NCBI RefSeq assembly: GCF_040436345.1
Contig: NC_133236.1
Span: forward strand, 15,190,466 to 15,254,465
Reading direction: 5' to 3'
Origin: Pagrus major
Lineage: Eukaryota > Chordata > Actinopteri > Spariformes > Sparidae
Length of the DNA: 64,000 nucleotides
The notes under the pieces are model-generated. The model saw nothing but the letters and a program-made list of their open reading frames with translations. It made no database searches and was not told the origin of the DNA. Of this stretch, positions 22,454 to 35,110 are shown one piece after another; the stretch's first letter is position 1, and each line of letters opens with the position of its first letter. The position numbers and the translations under genes are program-made.

Positions 22454-22730
22454 TCTTTACAGAGACCTGTCTCCACCACAACATCTTTACAGAGACCTTT
22501 CTCCACCACAACATCACAGAACATCTCTACAGAGACCTATCTCCACCACAACATCACAGAACATCTTTCCAGAGATCTGTCTCCACCACAACATCTTTAC
22601 AGAGACCTGTCTCCACCACAACATCACAGAACATCTTTACAGAGATCTGTCTCCACCACATCTTTACAGAGACCTGTCTCCACCACAACATCACAGAACA
22701 TCTCTACAGAGACCTGTCTCCACCACAACA
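22454..22730. repeat. Minisatellite, 8 units of 27/30/40 bp
   Basis: Eight head-to-tail units of core TCTTTACAGAGACCTGTCTC plus CACCACAACA. Some units are extended by TCACAGAACA. Unit lengths in order are 30, 40, 40, 30, 40, 27, 40 and 30 bp (277 bp). The alternation of 30-bp and 40-bp units gives a mixed higher-order pattern. Two plus-strand frames and one minus-strand frame stay open across most of it, but the frame changes between units and flanking sequence gives no gene, so I do not call it coding. Confidence 0.95.
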
Positions 22731-23630
22731 TTATGGATTGAGCTGTTGCACTTTTCGTTATATAAATCACCTTAAAACTTGACACTTTTGAAATGTAAGA
22801 TTTTCCAGAGGAGCCGTGGTCACAAAAATCAAATGCATTGAAGCCGAGGCTTTTCAAACTTTAATTTAAATTGAATCAATCTCTCGCTATATCAGTGGAA
22901 ATGGCATTCAGCACTTTTATGCCACAGTAAACTGGAGTCTGATCAAGGACAAGGACACAGAGTACAGAGTGTAAGTGGTGCAGTATACAGTAGTACACAT
23001 GCAAGAGACATGGTGCTTTATTAGCCATCATGTCCTGATAGCTAATGAAAAAAAGCAGGTGTATGAGCAATGCAGATAAAGCTGATATTTCACATGAATA
23101 TGCTTCTCAGTTTATGATCTCCTCCCTCTGCTTCACTCACACGTACACAAGCTTTCAGTTTTAACACACAGGTGGACACACATTTGTTATCGAATCTCTC
23201 TCTTGAAACATTGCCAGACACACTTATGAAACCACCAGACATTTTCGCTTCAAATCTAAACGAGGCAATTTTTTGTACTTTGGCAGCTCCAAAATGGGCA
23301 ATTTACACAGTTCAGTACCCAAAAATGCACACAGTCTGCTAATGTTTACCAGGTTTCTGTGGACAGAGCTCTCAGTCACTGCTGTTGGGACACAGATTGT
23401 GTTTCTCTCTTAAATTTACCAGCTGTTCTAACTCAGCGTCAGTATTGGATTTGTGAAAACAGAGTGAATGTTTAACGTGTCAGCTATTTTGAAGTGACAC
23501 ACTGTTCTCGGTTTCAGTCTCACTTAAGTTAAGGCTGTGTTATTGGTTAAGGCTATTTTTTGGGGGGGGAAATAAGCTTCTTGAGAGTTCGATGAAAAGA
23601 TTACTACTAGTCTCATGTCTGTACATTAAA
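22731..23630. other. Gene-free intergenic stretch
   Basis: No gene, RNA or structured repeat recognised. It includes a short G-run near 23563-23570. Confidence 0.4.
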
Positions 23631-23923
23631 TAGGGCTCCAGACAAACTTTTTACCCTGGCTGCAGGTGCACCAGCACATCATTTAGGTGCATGTAGTTGT
23701 AATTTCTTAAACAACACATGAAAGTGACTGTAAACAGGAATAAAGTTGCAAATACATTTTTTTCGTCATCTAAATCACAGCACACACAAGAAAGAACACC
23801 AATTGTTTAAAAATTAAACTGCTAGATTTCAGGCGCACCGGTGCAACCAATGAAAAAGTTTAGTCACAGTTGACAGATTTTTGCATGCATGTGTGACCCA
23901 AATAGTCAAACCCTGGAGCCCTG
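23631..23923. mobile_element. hAT-like MITE with 'AGGGCTCCAG' termini
   Basis: Perfect 10-bp terminal inverted repeats AGGGCTCCAG (23632-23641) and CTGGAGCCCT (23913-23922). Inner sequence such as TGCACCAGCACATCATTTAG and CAGGCGCACCGGTGCAACCA also resembles an inverted-repeat subterminal region. Fish hAT-derived MITEs with CAGGGCTCCAGAC ends are known to me. An 8-bp target duplication is not exact (flanks ACATTAAA and CTAAATAT), so the insertion is old. There is no transposase open frame. Confidence 0.7.
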
Positions 23924-26093
23924 CTAAATATGTAGCTAACACCAGCAGCTTAGCTTGGGAAAAGTCAAGACCAGGTAGATAGCTAGCCTGGCTCTGTTCA
24001 ACAAGTCCTCCAATTTAACCATAAAACACCTCATTTGCCTACAACCTAGAGAAAGTTTTCTGATTTGACGTCCCTCTTATCAGGATGATATAATTCAGCT
24101 GGGCCTTCCACTGTTTAAACTTCAGTGACTTTTATGATATGATAACTCCATGGTTGATGTTTAGTTAGGTTTATGAACAAAAACAACTTAGTTTAAAGAA
24201 AAAAACCATGGTGCTACTCACTACTTAGTTAAAGTAAAGAGCTTCGTGGTCGTTGTTAAGATAATAAACACATGGTAAAAGTTACGGTATGATCATAGTC
24301 ATGCTATAAAATATACAATGTTGACTGGAAACAGGAAATAATGATCTCTTGTGTCAAAGTCAGATCAACCCCACCCTCCTTCATATGCAGACTTTGGGTA
24401 CATCCCAACCCTCTTATTTGATGGTTATGTTTTATTTTAATGTTGGAGAGAAACAGGCTAGCTGCTCCCCCCACTTTTAGCTTCATGAGGTGTTGTTAAG
24501 TTCAGCTAACTGGCTGCTGGTTCTAGCTATTTACCATGCAAACATGAGAGTGGTATCAGTCCTCTCATCTAAGTCAGTGCAAGAAGCCAGTGTTAAATCC
24601 AACATTTTAGAGCAAGAACAGAAAGAAGTGGAGGACGAAACAAGAAAAAAGAAAGTGTGCTATATCGGCAAAATGCAACTCTGTGATGATGAAAAGATTT
24701 GAGCTTAAATCTAAACTTCACTGACAAGAAAGGCTGTTATTAGTTTTCACTTTTCATGCAGACTGTGTCCTGATATGATTTATGTACACAGAATGCATTT
24801 ATCATCCAGAGCCACATTAAAATCCGATTTCTCTCTGCTGATAAGCAGATACAGATAAGGTCAGAGGAAGAAACTTTAATTACGATTTGGGCTCAACTGG
24901 GATGATGCTGCAGTCTCATTGTAATAGGACAAAATAAAGACAAAATAAGAAGACAGCAAATGGGTTTCTGAACTTCGACTACAGCAACAAAACTTTGGAG
25001 CCCTGGAGTATTTAGTCAAAAAATGAATTCACTGAGGAACAATTATGCACAGCAGCATTTAAAGCAGCAACGAGAAGCTAATGAGAATGAAAATGTATGA
25101 GCAAGTACTTGAAAAATACTGCACTTAGTTAGGTAGTTATTTAATTTGTTGTGTTATGCACAAACAAGTGCCCAGCCCACTTATAAGACAAAAGTACCAC
25201 TGCAGCAATGAAACTTTTTCTCAGACAAAAACACAACTTTATACATAAAACATTACATTGCTAATGAAGATCTCTGTCTCCTGCCACAGACTCTACAAAT
25301 ACAATCTGCCTCTCCTGTACACATTTACACAGTATTGCACTTGTAGGTTGCCTCGTAGAAGCATCGACAACAACGAAAATACAGCAACACATATATTCCC
25401 ACATGGACACAAAAACCAAACAAACAAACCAGAAAAACAAAACTGACAAAACAAGAAACAGAAACAGATGCTGGTGCTAGTATTTACAGGTCAACTCATT
25501 CAGACAGTACAGTCACCACTGGTTAAGCTTAATTCTGCACCACATTAGGCTCTACACCATTTGTTTATATGTTCACAATATATGGTTGTACCAAACATTA
25601 CAGGGCAGTGTTTGGATGTGCAATATAACAAATGAGATGAGAATGAAGAAAATACGTGATGAAAAATGACAGCACATACAAATGTGCATCATATTGAGAT
25701 TAAATTTCCATTTATACCTCGAGGTGTCTCTGTCTGTGCCTGCTACATCAGCAGACAGCTCGGCAAGTGTGTTGACGTCACGGATTTATATTGTACAAAA
25801 TGTACAGGTCTGAGTCTGTCGAACATTTTAACACCCTGATGGTAAAAACCACACACTGCGAGGTTAATGTTAATCGATGAAGATTGTGCTGACAGAAAAC
25901 CTAAATTAGTGTATGAAGGCATCTCTTCTCAAATTAAAACTGACAACTTTAATTATAAAACCCATTTAAATAAAACACGCTGTCTTTACCAACCCTTTAA
26001 TATTTAGGTGAGGTGGAGCAGATACAAACATATGCACAGAGTTTATAAACTGGTGCCTCACAAATGAACCCATAACACTGATCTGTGACGGCA
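23924..26093. other. Gene-free intergenic stretch
   Basis: No gene recognised. The stretch 24160-24260 (GTTAGGTTTATGAACAAAAA, then CAACTTAGTT) loosely resembles a TTTAGGCACCAAAACCACTT-type fish repeat also seen at 31311 and 32240. Confidence 0.4.
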
Positions 26094-26115
26094 GTGTGTG
26101 TGTGTGTGTGTGTGT
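26094..26115. repeat. (GT)n microsatellite
   Basis: Eleven uninterrupted GT units (22 bp). Confidence 0.95.
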
Positions 26116-29100
26116 TAAGAAGGAGACATTATGCAGCCTCAGAGGTTGGGAGGTGTTGTCTCAGATGGAGTTTAGGCTGATGGAGATGGAGGCTGGTGTG
26201 TGAAGTGAGGCTGAGGCCTGACGGACAAGCTGGAGGAGGGGAGGGACGGCTGTCATCTCCCCTCCTCTGCTATTTACATCTTCAACAGACTGTGCACACA
26301 CACCATGTTGTTACAATACCAACACTTTTTTTCTTACTTTTTAGAATAGAAGAGGAGGTTTGGCACAATTTACAGAGCTGTGGCTGAGCTGACAAGGAGC
26401 GAAAAGGTTGCTCATTTGTCAGGACTCTGAGGAGGAAACCAAGAAGAAGGAAATGTATGTAGGGCTTTGTTAAGGCACATATTTAACATTTTCTCCTTAA
26501 TTTGATCTATTTGCTGTCTTTGTTATCTTTGGATCAGGGGCGTAGAGTGGTGAGGGGAATTAGTTTGAATAAGTTTGTGTTTATCTGTAATTTTGAATTG
26601 TTATGTTACTTTTGCATTACTAGATGTATTTAAAACAATATTCGAGTCTCTGAAAGGAGCACATGATCTAGTCAAAATCTGCAGTGGCAAAAATATTTTG
26701 TCTTCAAACATTTTTAATTGAGCCGATACTTCAGATGTCAGTTTAACTTTGCAGCAATTTTGTTAAAAATATGTCAAATTAAATCAAGTTGCCAGAAGTG
26801 AAAAGAAAGAAGAGTCAGAAGGAAAATAATGAAGAGGAAAGCAGCTGCTGACAACCGAAGGAAGTCTGAGAGCACAACTTGTGAGCAGTGTTTCTGAACG
26901 GTATGTAACTTAACCAGCTAGCTAACGCTCTAACTGTCTGACTCGGCAGATGTAGACTGCAGGTATAAGCTTGTTTTCGAGCAACCTGTGTATTTCAAAA
27001 TCCCCTTTGTTACGGAAACATCAACAGGAACCTCTAAGCTACAGTCGCAACCAAAATGGCATGCTAAGCTTACCTTGCTGCTAACAGTACAAACCCAAAC
27101 AAGCTATCAGCTGTTTTCTTTTCTGGGGATTTAGAAAGGCCCCAGGAAGAGTGCTCCTTGAAAATGTCCAGCAGTGTCACCCTTACAAATGTTGAAACAC
27201 AGTCTCAAACTGTCACTGGCTCTGCGGCCTTCTCGCCTGAAACTCCACCACCATTCTGGTCATAACATGCAAGTGTCAACGTGATATGACACTGTAGTAC
27301 TGTAGAAATGCCGATATGGTATGTAGCCTATGAAATGTACAAATGTGTACGTATCACTGGTTAACTGCCAGCATCTCATTCTGGCGACTGAGCTGATTAT
27401 TGCAGGGGCATGTCGCTGCATCTGAGGTTTAGTGCTACTCAAGACAGTTGTGATCTGTTTTTAAAGAAAAATCAAACTAGCCGGAGTGTTTTTCCACTAT
27501 AGTTGGATGATAACAGGCGCAGCCAGACCTTTCTCGAGCATTGACACAGCGCTGTGGAGGTCTGGCTACACAGGACCCTAACATTATAATAGTTAGCTTG
27601 CTGTTAAATGAAGAAGCATTTGTTGTATAATGTGTAAAAACCATTTTTGTTTTAACGTTGTAAAAGCTTCACACAATAATTACAGTTCAGAAAATGCATG
27701 TGTTTACTTCTTGGTTCAGTCATTTGTACAGGCGTGGTAATGGATGTATTAAAAGGAGACGGGGGCAAACAGAGGCTGCGTATCAATGGGACCCAGATTG
27801 TTGTGCTACACCACTGCTGCGGATAATTATTAGATTTATGCTGCAGTTGTTTGAAAATCTCAAAGCTCAAGTGATCAATTTGAGCCCTAAAAGACATCTT
27901 AAGACAGACAAAGTGATACCCAAACAAAGCCAGGACTGAGGAGACTGTGTCCACACAGGTGGCACCGTACTTCAATTACAGATTTGGAGCTTTAAGTTAG
28001 ACGAGACAGCAGCTCTGAGGCGTTGATCTAAACACTGTCTGACTCAGAAGATAAAGCATTGTATTGCCAATACCTCATTATTCTTAGAAAGTGGATTTTG
28101 CAGCTCTGAGTCTTAGCTGTTAAAACCACAAACATCTGCGAAAGATGAATACAAAGAAAAGATTATAAACCAAGTTTGGAATAAAAAACAAGCCTCACAT
28201 TTAATTTCCTGTCCTAGTATTTAGGCATATCTAACCCAAGTTTGTCTTCTCACATCTTCTCTCTTTAAGTCTTTTCTCTGTCCTCTCTCTCGGTACAGAA
28301 CCTCAGGGGGGGAAGATGCAGCCATGACATGCCTCATCAACGAAATGTTGCACCCACCCTGAGCGACAACCCCGTGGGTCCACTCATGTGTGACTCCTTT
28401 TTTCATCACTGTCCAGCTCTTATTTGATCCCTCCATCCACACACGTGTTTTCAATAAATGAATCAATACCTTCTTAAGTGCATTTAAGACAAGTAGTTGT
28501 TTTTTGTAGCAGGGCCTCGGGGCACTACTGTCTTCCCTTTAGTTAGTAGTAAAAAAAACAGATTAGCCAACCTTGACTTTGTTAACCACTCAGGGCCGGG
28601 AGGGGAAAACAGTTAAGGCCTGGAATATAACATCAGTCCAGGCCAATCTCCAGTGTGATTGCATGTAATTCCTCAGAGCTCTGACCGGACTTCCTGTTGA
28701 TCACCGTTGTTGTTGTTACACTTTGGTAACCTAATAACTCAAGTTACTTTCACCAACTTACAGAAAATCATACACAGGTCTATATTTTCTATATATTTAA
28801 ATTCATACACACCTCTTGTTTTTTCACAAAGTATGATCAAATGTAGATGACACTAACTTTTTACTTCGCCCGGGCACAGAGACAAACAGTTACTGCAGAA
28901 CAGCTGGGAGGGGATCGGACGGTGGCGGAGGAAAAGTGGAGGTCTGTGTGAGACCGATTTGACTCTAAGCAGCACCCAAGGACGCATGGAAGTATGTTGG
29001 CAGTGACGGTTATATCATTTGAACAGATGTATCTATTTTCATACCTAAAGGGAGCTTAAATAAACATTTAGTCCAATTTCACGGTGTCTGAGTTCCAGAT

Positions 29101-31137
29101 GCTTTACATAGAAAAGCTCATCTTCACACTCACACTTCCAATGAAGCCGGGCAAGAAAACAAGCAGCATACAGCATCCTACGACATTAACAAATTGTTCT
29201 GTGCAATGACAACTGAAAAATATGTAGATATTTGCCGTATACCTGCATATGACCTGCACGATACCACCGTGGATATCCAGTAAATCACAAGAAAAGAGAC
29301 TAAAGTCAGAAAAAACATACACAACTTTCTGTGACAGCAATAAACATTTCTCATTCTTCATCCTTCATCTTGTGATCAAGTGCACTTTTGCTTTACGCTT
29401 CTCCCAAATCAGACAGGATGAAACATTGATTCATCATCAAACAGTATGCAGCTGCTGCTATGTGAAAGTATGACACAGCATTCTGAGATCTGAGAGCCTC
29501 ACTCAGCTGGGAGCAGAGTGGACTGACTGTATAATATACGGCTCTTGTTCTGAAGGATTTAGTTGTTGTCTCAGGAAGGTGGTAATCCGGAGATGTTCTG
29601 ATACAAGGAGACATTCATTAATGCCGTCCGCACCGATGCCGAACAACACAGAGCCCCTTTATTCTGAGTTAGAGGGCACTCTTTGATGTTGTCAGGGAAT
29701 CCAGCCGTTTAAATCCTCGAAAAATAATGCCGTAACTCAGATGAGCGGCGCTTTGTGTAGCCTCTGCTCGGATATGACAAAGAGCCTGTGCAGCAGCTTC
29801 ATAAAGGCTTTTCTCTGCTCTCCTCGCTATAGCTCTCATTTCAAAGCTCTTCCCTTTTGCTCCATTATATCAATTACAAACACCCCCTCACACTAAAATC
29901 CTGACTTGATTTTCTGCTGTTGGGTTTCAAAAATGCATAATTACAAATAGCAGCTGGGGTGCAATTTCCTACATCTATTTTCTTTCCAGCCTCACGGCCA
30001 AATAGGCTGCAGGTCTGATTTGAAGCGGAAATGTATTTTTGATGCATAGACATCTGAAAAGCAATTTGTAATATATTACAACCATTGTGTGGGTTTCTTT
30101 TGTGTGTGAATCACAATTTACAATATTCAACAGCGCGAGGAAGGACTCATTATTTCTGTTTTCTCTTTCAGTACAAAGACACTGTTGTATGTTTTCATTC
30201 ACCCGTCAATCTCTCTGTTTGAGACGTGTCAGTCTATAAGCAGCCACATCAGCTACTGCAGTGAACAAACTGTTGGCTAAATGATGCTCAGAGTTTACCC
30301 ACTCCAAGTGCTTTGTCCTCGGCTATCAAAAAACCTCGCCAAAAGACAAGTCATGTCATTAGTGTGGCTGGAGGCAGCGGAGAGGCGGAGCTCACAGAAA
30401 TCAAATAGATCCCTGCTGTGACAGCTGTAGAGGCTGAGCAGAGCTACACCGACCTGCAACACTTCTGCTGCTGTGTTAAGAGGGTTTTCTTTCTATTAGA
30501 GCAGCTGGGAGGGAGGACTGACCAAAACTGGCCCTTGCTTTGAGTTATATTGGCCGGTAATTGACTCCAGAAATAAAGTCGTACTTTCAAATTAGAGGCG
30601 AGCATCAGGGAAGGTCTGCCAGGTTTGTTATTGGCTTTCCTGGCTTAACGGAGAAGTCTGGTCATGTTGTTTATTTTTCTTATTGTTAACAAAACTCATA
30701 AAATGACCAGAACCAACAATTAATTGAACCCACTAAGTATTGCCTGTGCAGCCTAAACCTGACGTGTGTTATTCCTCTGCACCACAGAGCCCCAGTGTCG
30801 TCCAAAAACTATTAAAAACACATCAAGAAGCCGCACTGTGGGTCCTGGGTGACTAATGGTCATCACCATCAACATGGACACTGAGGTTCATATTGACTCA
30901 CTCCAGCATGCATCTCATTGGCTGTCAAAGTTTCTCCAAACCGCAAGTATGTTAAGTTTGTACGTTTCATCCGCATCATATCACCATTTCTAAAACATGT
31001 GTCATATCACACTACATGTATGAGAGCAGATGTTCATGTCAGCAGGAGGAGGAGGAGGGGACAGTGGTGGTGTGACAGCTAGATGAAGGACCGCTGGTCA
31101 CTGGCTATTTTGAAAGAGATGGTGACGGAGCCAGTTA
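26116..31137. other. Gene-free intergenic stretch between cnr1 and rngtt
   Basis: No coding gene, tRNA or rRNA recognised. Open frames reach at most 107 codons (27652-27975, minus) without recognisable domains. It includes small inverted repeats at 27521-27567 and 28617-28644 and sequence of mixed complexity. It may carry regulatory elements of cnr1 or rngtt; that is inference only. Confidence 0.4.
27521..27567. repeat. Short inverted repeat (AGCCAGACCT)
   Basis: AGCCAGACCT (27521-27530) and AGGTCTGGCT (27558-27567) form a perfect 10-bp inverted repeat around a CAGCGCTG palindrome. It resembles a GCCAGACC/GGTCTGGC hairpin motif I recall from fish repeats. Confidence 0.6.
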
Positions 31138-31370
31138 AACCAAAACATGATCTTTTCCTAACCCCAGTGACGAGACCAGTGCAACATGTCAGCTCTTGAT
31201 TGCAGATATTTTGGGTGTCGTTTACTTTCGTCTTTCATCGAGTTGCAACATTACGTTTCTTTAGGTAAAATTTTCATTTATATGTTGTGACAACGCAGTG
31301 CTTATGTTCTGGTTAGGTTTAGGCACACAGACCACTTGGTCAGGGTTAGGAAGAGATCATGTTTTGTCAG
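31138..31370. repeat. Inverted-repeat element with 'GGTTAGGAAAAGATCATGTT' arms
   Basis: The left arm AACCAAAACATGATCTTTTC, then CTAACCCC (31138-31165), is complementary to the right arm GGGTTAGGAAGAGATCATGT, then TTTG (31343-31366), over about 25 bp with mismatches. The right side continues inward as TTAGGTTTAGGCACACAGAC, then CACTTGGT. The pieces resemble a common fish repeat; a related piece is at 32240-32500. Confidence 0.55.
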
Positions 31371-32239
31371 TGGTTGGTTGGTATTGTCTTTAAATTCCAC
31401 TTGTTAAAATAAGATAACAGATAAGATGAATAAGATATACTGCATATTGTTGAACAACTTCATGAGAACCTGTAAAGTGGTAATTTTAAAATTTCGGGGC
31501 AGTGTCTGCCAACAAGCTATTAAAGACCTCCATAAAAACATCTGTTTCCTCTCACCTTGCCCGGCCCCAGAGGACGAGCTAAATGTACCACAGACTGAGT
31601 GATGCCCGTTTAGTTTTTGGGCTCACAACCTTGAATTAATGATCTGATAACACGTGTGACATGATATGACGCTCACCTCGACAAAATCCTCTTGACTCAC
31701 ATTCAGATTATTTAAGTCCTGAAGCCAGATGTGAGTCATTAGTTTAACACGTCTCGATGGCTGCAGGCACACGAGGGTGATAGAAGCAGGACAGCGATAC
31801 ATTAGCACAGTTGTCGATGACGGGAGATCATAACAGAACTTTCACATAAACAAATGTCAGTTTTGTGTTTGCACAGAGGAAGTGACAATGAAGGTTTTTC
31901 TTTACGATGAGGAGAACTGCTGACAGTGTCATGAAGAATAATGTTCATAATGGATGTCAACTGCCATTAACCAGATGCAGGAAGGAGTGTGTTCTTAAGA
32001 AAGTGAGTGTGGAGGAGGAAGAAGGTCTTGTAGCGCATATGACTGTTCACAAGTGACGAGACAAACCACTTAAATAATTTTGAATAGAAAAATACCAGGG
32101 ATGGCGGTTGCATGATACTTAATCTCCCTTTTTTCTGCAAGAGCCAATCATCTGCTTTATCTCAGCCGAATTTAAACATCAGCCAATCGTGTTGTTGCAC
32201 TGATGCGACTTCTGACAGGAACGGGAAGATATCTCGCTC
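31371..32239. other. Gene-free stretch between repeat fragments
   Basis: No gene or structured repeat recognised. The only open frames are 60-codon chance frames. Confidence 0.4.
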
Positions 32240-32500
32240 TATGCACTAAAACTACTTGGTTGGCATTAGGAAAACATCATAGCTTGGCTTAAAATACCCG
32301 TGTTGCTCACCACAAAAATTACCGGAGAAAAATAGCCGGTTTTGGTCGCCACTAAAATGGTTGGAAATGTCCACAGACTCGAACTGTGGTCGCCCACTTG
32401 GCAGCCTTGTGGCTTTCCTCCACCTCCTGATGTGACAGTCCATGAATAAGCATATAGTGTGACTGTGATATGTCATGTTTACTACACATGTCAACCTTGG
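32240..32500. repeat. Fragment of fish 'CACTAAAACTACTTGGTT' repeat
   Basis: Contains CACTAAAACTACTTGGTTGG, TTAGGAAAACATCATAGCTT, TTGGTCGCCACTAAAATGGT, GGAAATGTCCACAGACTCGA and GTCGCCCACTTGGCAGCC. The order matches a high-copy percomorph repeat from memory. The 80-codon minus-strand open frame at 32252-32494 lies wholly inside it and is not a gene. Confidence 0.55.
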
Positions 32501-34550
32501 ACTTATCTGTGGTTTGCAGAAACGTTAACAGCTAACATTACATCCTGGCAACTGGCCTGGCTGCGGAGTGGTAAGACTTTCTTAAAAGGACTTTAGTAGC
32601 ACAAATGCTGTTGTTGGAAAACCAGTCTACCATTGCAGAAGAAGATAACAAGATAACTTCAAACGGTAAAAAACGATGTAGAGATCACGCTGTAAATATG
32701 ACAATTATGTTTTACTTTGTGTATTAATGTGAGGAAGCTTATCAGATCTGTGCCGAGCGATGAGGAGACTGTTTTATTCTGCCGCTAACTTTCAGTTCTT
32801 CGGTGGAACAGAAGCTTCAAAAACAGCTGATCAGTCCGATGTGAGTTCAGTGGAAAAAAGGCGTTTTTATCATTTAATCATAAATGCATTAAGTCTGTTT
32901 TCAAAAAGGAAAAAAGCACTTAGAGCAGGAGTAAAAACCTCTACCGAACTTGAGGAAGTCTTTTCGAATTTTGCGGTTTCCATCAACCTTTTCTAATGCA
33001 ATACAAAATGTGGATTAATAATACTTTGAAGGACACACAGCCATCGTGATGATCGATACTAAAGTTTTGCAGATTTTCCGTTTAACGTTACTTGATAGAA
33101 AGTTTGGTGTTTGGGGACACAAGGGACTTTTCAATCTTGGATAGACTTTGTATGATAGTAAAAGGAACAATCACAAGCGGTGACTCATTTCTGTGACTTT
33201 GCATGTTGAAATGTAATAATCAATCCATTCAATCTCATCACAAGTGTCGTTTGAATTGTAATATTGCTTTTTTTCATCGGTGATTTGGTGACAAGGCTCA
33301 CCAAAAGATGCTGAATCACCGCACAAATAAACTCACATGCCGATTAGCCTTCAGAGCTGGGCGTATTTGAGATTTATTAAGACTATTCAAATCTGCTTTT
33401 CTATTGTGCTTCAGTGTAATGATCCAGACCGATCTGCATCAGCCTGGCTGGTGAACTGACTGTGGTTTAAAATGGGGCTGTATCCGCAGCATTGTGTGTT
33501 CATAAAAGGCAACGTGAAGGGAGCTTCAGAGACAGAGATCGAAGGTGAAATGAGCGTTGAGAGCAGTGGAGACGTATCAATAATGTAAAGATATTTCATC
33601 AGTAGCTCCTCTCGGGTCAGACAGAGTTGCTTTACAGGGAGCAGTGAACTCAGAAATGACTTGACAGATTCTCCAAAGACAACAAAGTCTTTCTTCTGTG
33701 TCAGCTCTGTCGTTGAGGCAGCAGTCCTGTCCGGGGAGCCTTTAGCTAGTCCATTTCCTTTACAGCTCCTCATTGGACACACACCAACTCTCCCCACACC
33801 TCACTGTCTCCGTTTCCCCGAACATAATGAGGCGTGGCAAGATGAGACTGTACCTTCTGGCACTTTTACGATGAAACTTTGTCAAGGAAAAAGTAAAGTT
33901 GATGGAAATGCCCACTGAGCAAAGGACTTGTTCTTTTTCCCCTCCATCATTTTAATACACAGGCAGCAGCAGCAGCAGCACACAGTCCTGCAGCTATACC
34001 AAATGAAAAATTACTCTCGCTGTGACAAAAGCTGCCCCCTCTTTCCTGGCTTCCACCAAATCCAATTTGCTCGTCTCCAAAGCCCCCTTCCGCCTCTTTG
34101 AGTATGATAATCTGTAGATCTGTGAGACCCCAGTCAAGGAGAGATTCTGGAGATCTTGTTTTTTTAGTACAATCTTAAAGAGATTTTGGCACGATTGCAT
34201 CTGGAAATTGCCTCAAAAAGAAAACAAAAAGCTGTGTTCATGACAAATATACAAATAAGTGGAGTGAACAACAAAACAAAACTAGAGGGAAAAATAAACT
34301 TTTATCTCAAGAAAAATATGAGCACATCTACAAAACAAGAGAATATGTTTATAATAAGAAGACACACACACACTTCACATGATGAAGTACAGCATCAGTA
34401 TAATAATGGGTTCGATGACACGGAGCCTCTCAAACCCATTTACTGGATATTAAAGCTGCAAATTGCCTCCTGACACGTTGGTAACTGACTGAACACTGCA
34501 GCCTCATGGCCACAGTCCTGGTGAACCGGACGTCTCTCCAAATCTACAAT
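32501..34550. other. Gene-free intergenic stretch
   Basis: No gene recognised. A 128-codon minus-strand open frame at 33411-33797 has no recognisable domain. A short (CAG)n tract lies at about 33965-33980. Confidence 0.4.
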
Positions 34551-35110
34551 ACATCCAAAGCCAGAGAGGCCTCGAGCAGACTTTCTGTGTAATCCAGAGA
34601 CTCTTCTGGGTTTAGACTTTACCAGATTATTGATAATTCATAGCAATGTGGATGTGAAGACGAACTTGAAGCCTACAGTCCAAATGCTGCTGGGTGAACG
34701 CGTCACGCGAACGTCGCCACCGACACCCAGTGTACATCTTTGGCTTTGAAAATTTTCAAGAATATTAATTTAAATGTTGTGTTTTCTGAAATTTTGCTGT
34801 GTTTTTGTGAAATCTTGATGTCTTTTCTGAGATGTTTTTGAAATGTTGTTCAATTCATCCAAGGTCAAAGAGGCCTGGAGCAGCCATCATGTGGACTTCA
34901 GAGACTCTGCTCTGGGTTAAAACTTTCTCAGATATTTATAATTTATAGTAATGTGGAGATGAACTTTGAGGCTACAGGCCAAATGCAACATAAATCCTTT
35001 TTTGAAGATGTTTCTAAGTTTATACATTTTACAAAACGCAACATTTCAGAAAACAACTAAATGTTGTGTTTTTGTGAAATCGTGTGCTTTCTGAATATTT
35101 GTGTTTTGAC
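34551..35110. repeat. Tandem duplication, ~304-bp period, two copies
   Basis: Copy 1 (34551-34854) and copy 2 (34855 to about 35110) share, in order, CATCCAAAGCCAGAGAGGCC versus CATCCAAGGTCAAAGAGGCC, CAGAGACTCTTCTGGGTTTA versus CAGAGACTCTGCTCTGGGTT, ATAGCAATGTGGA versus ATAGTAATGTGGA, CTACAGTCCAAATGC versus CTACAGGCCAAATGC, and AAATGTTGTGTTTTCTGAAA versus AAATGTTGTGTTTTTGTGAA. Divergence shows that the duplication is old. Confidence 0.8.

Noticed and set aside
22454-22730. CRISPR-like spaced direct repeats
   Set aside because: Eukaryotic context. The variable 10-bp part is the same TCACAGAACA present or absent, not unique spacers, so it is a minisatellite.
28617-28644. 8-bp inverted repeat GGCCTGGA/TCCAGGCC
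   Set aside because: Perfect but short; expected by chance several times in a window of this size.
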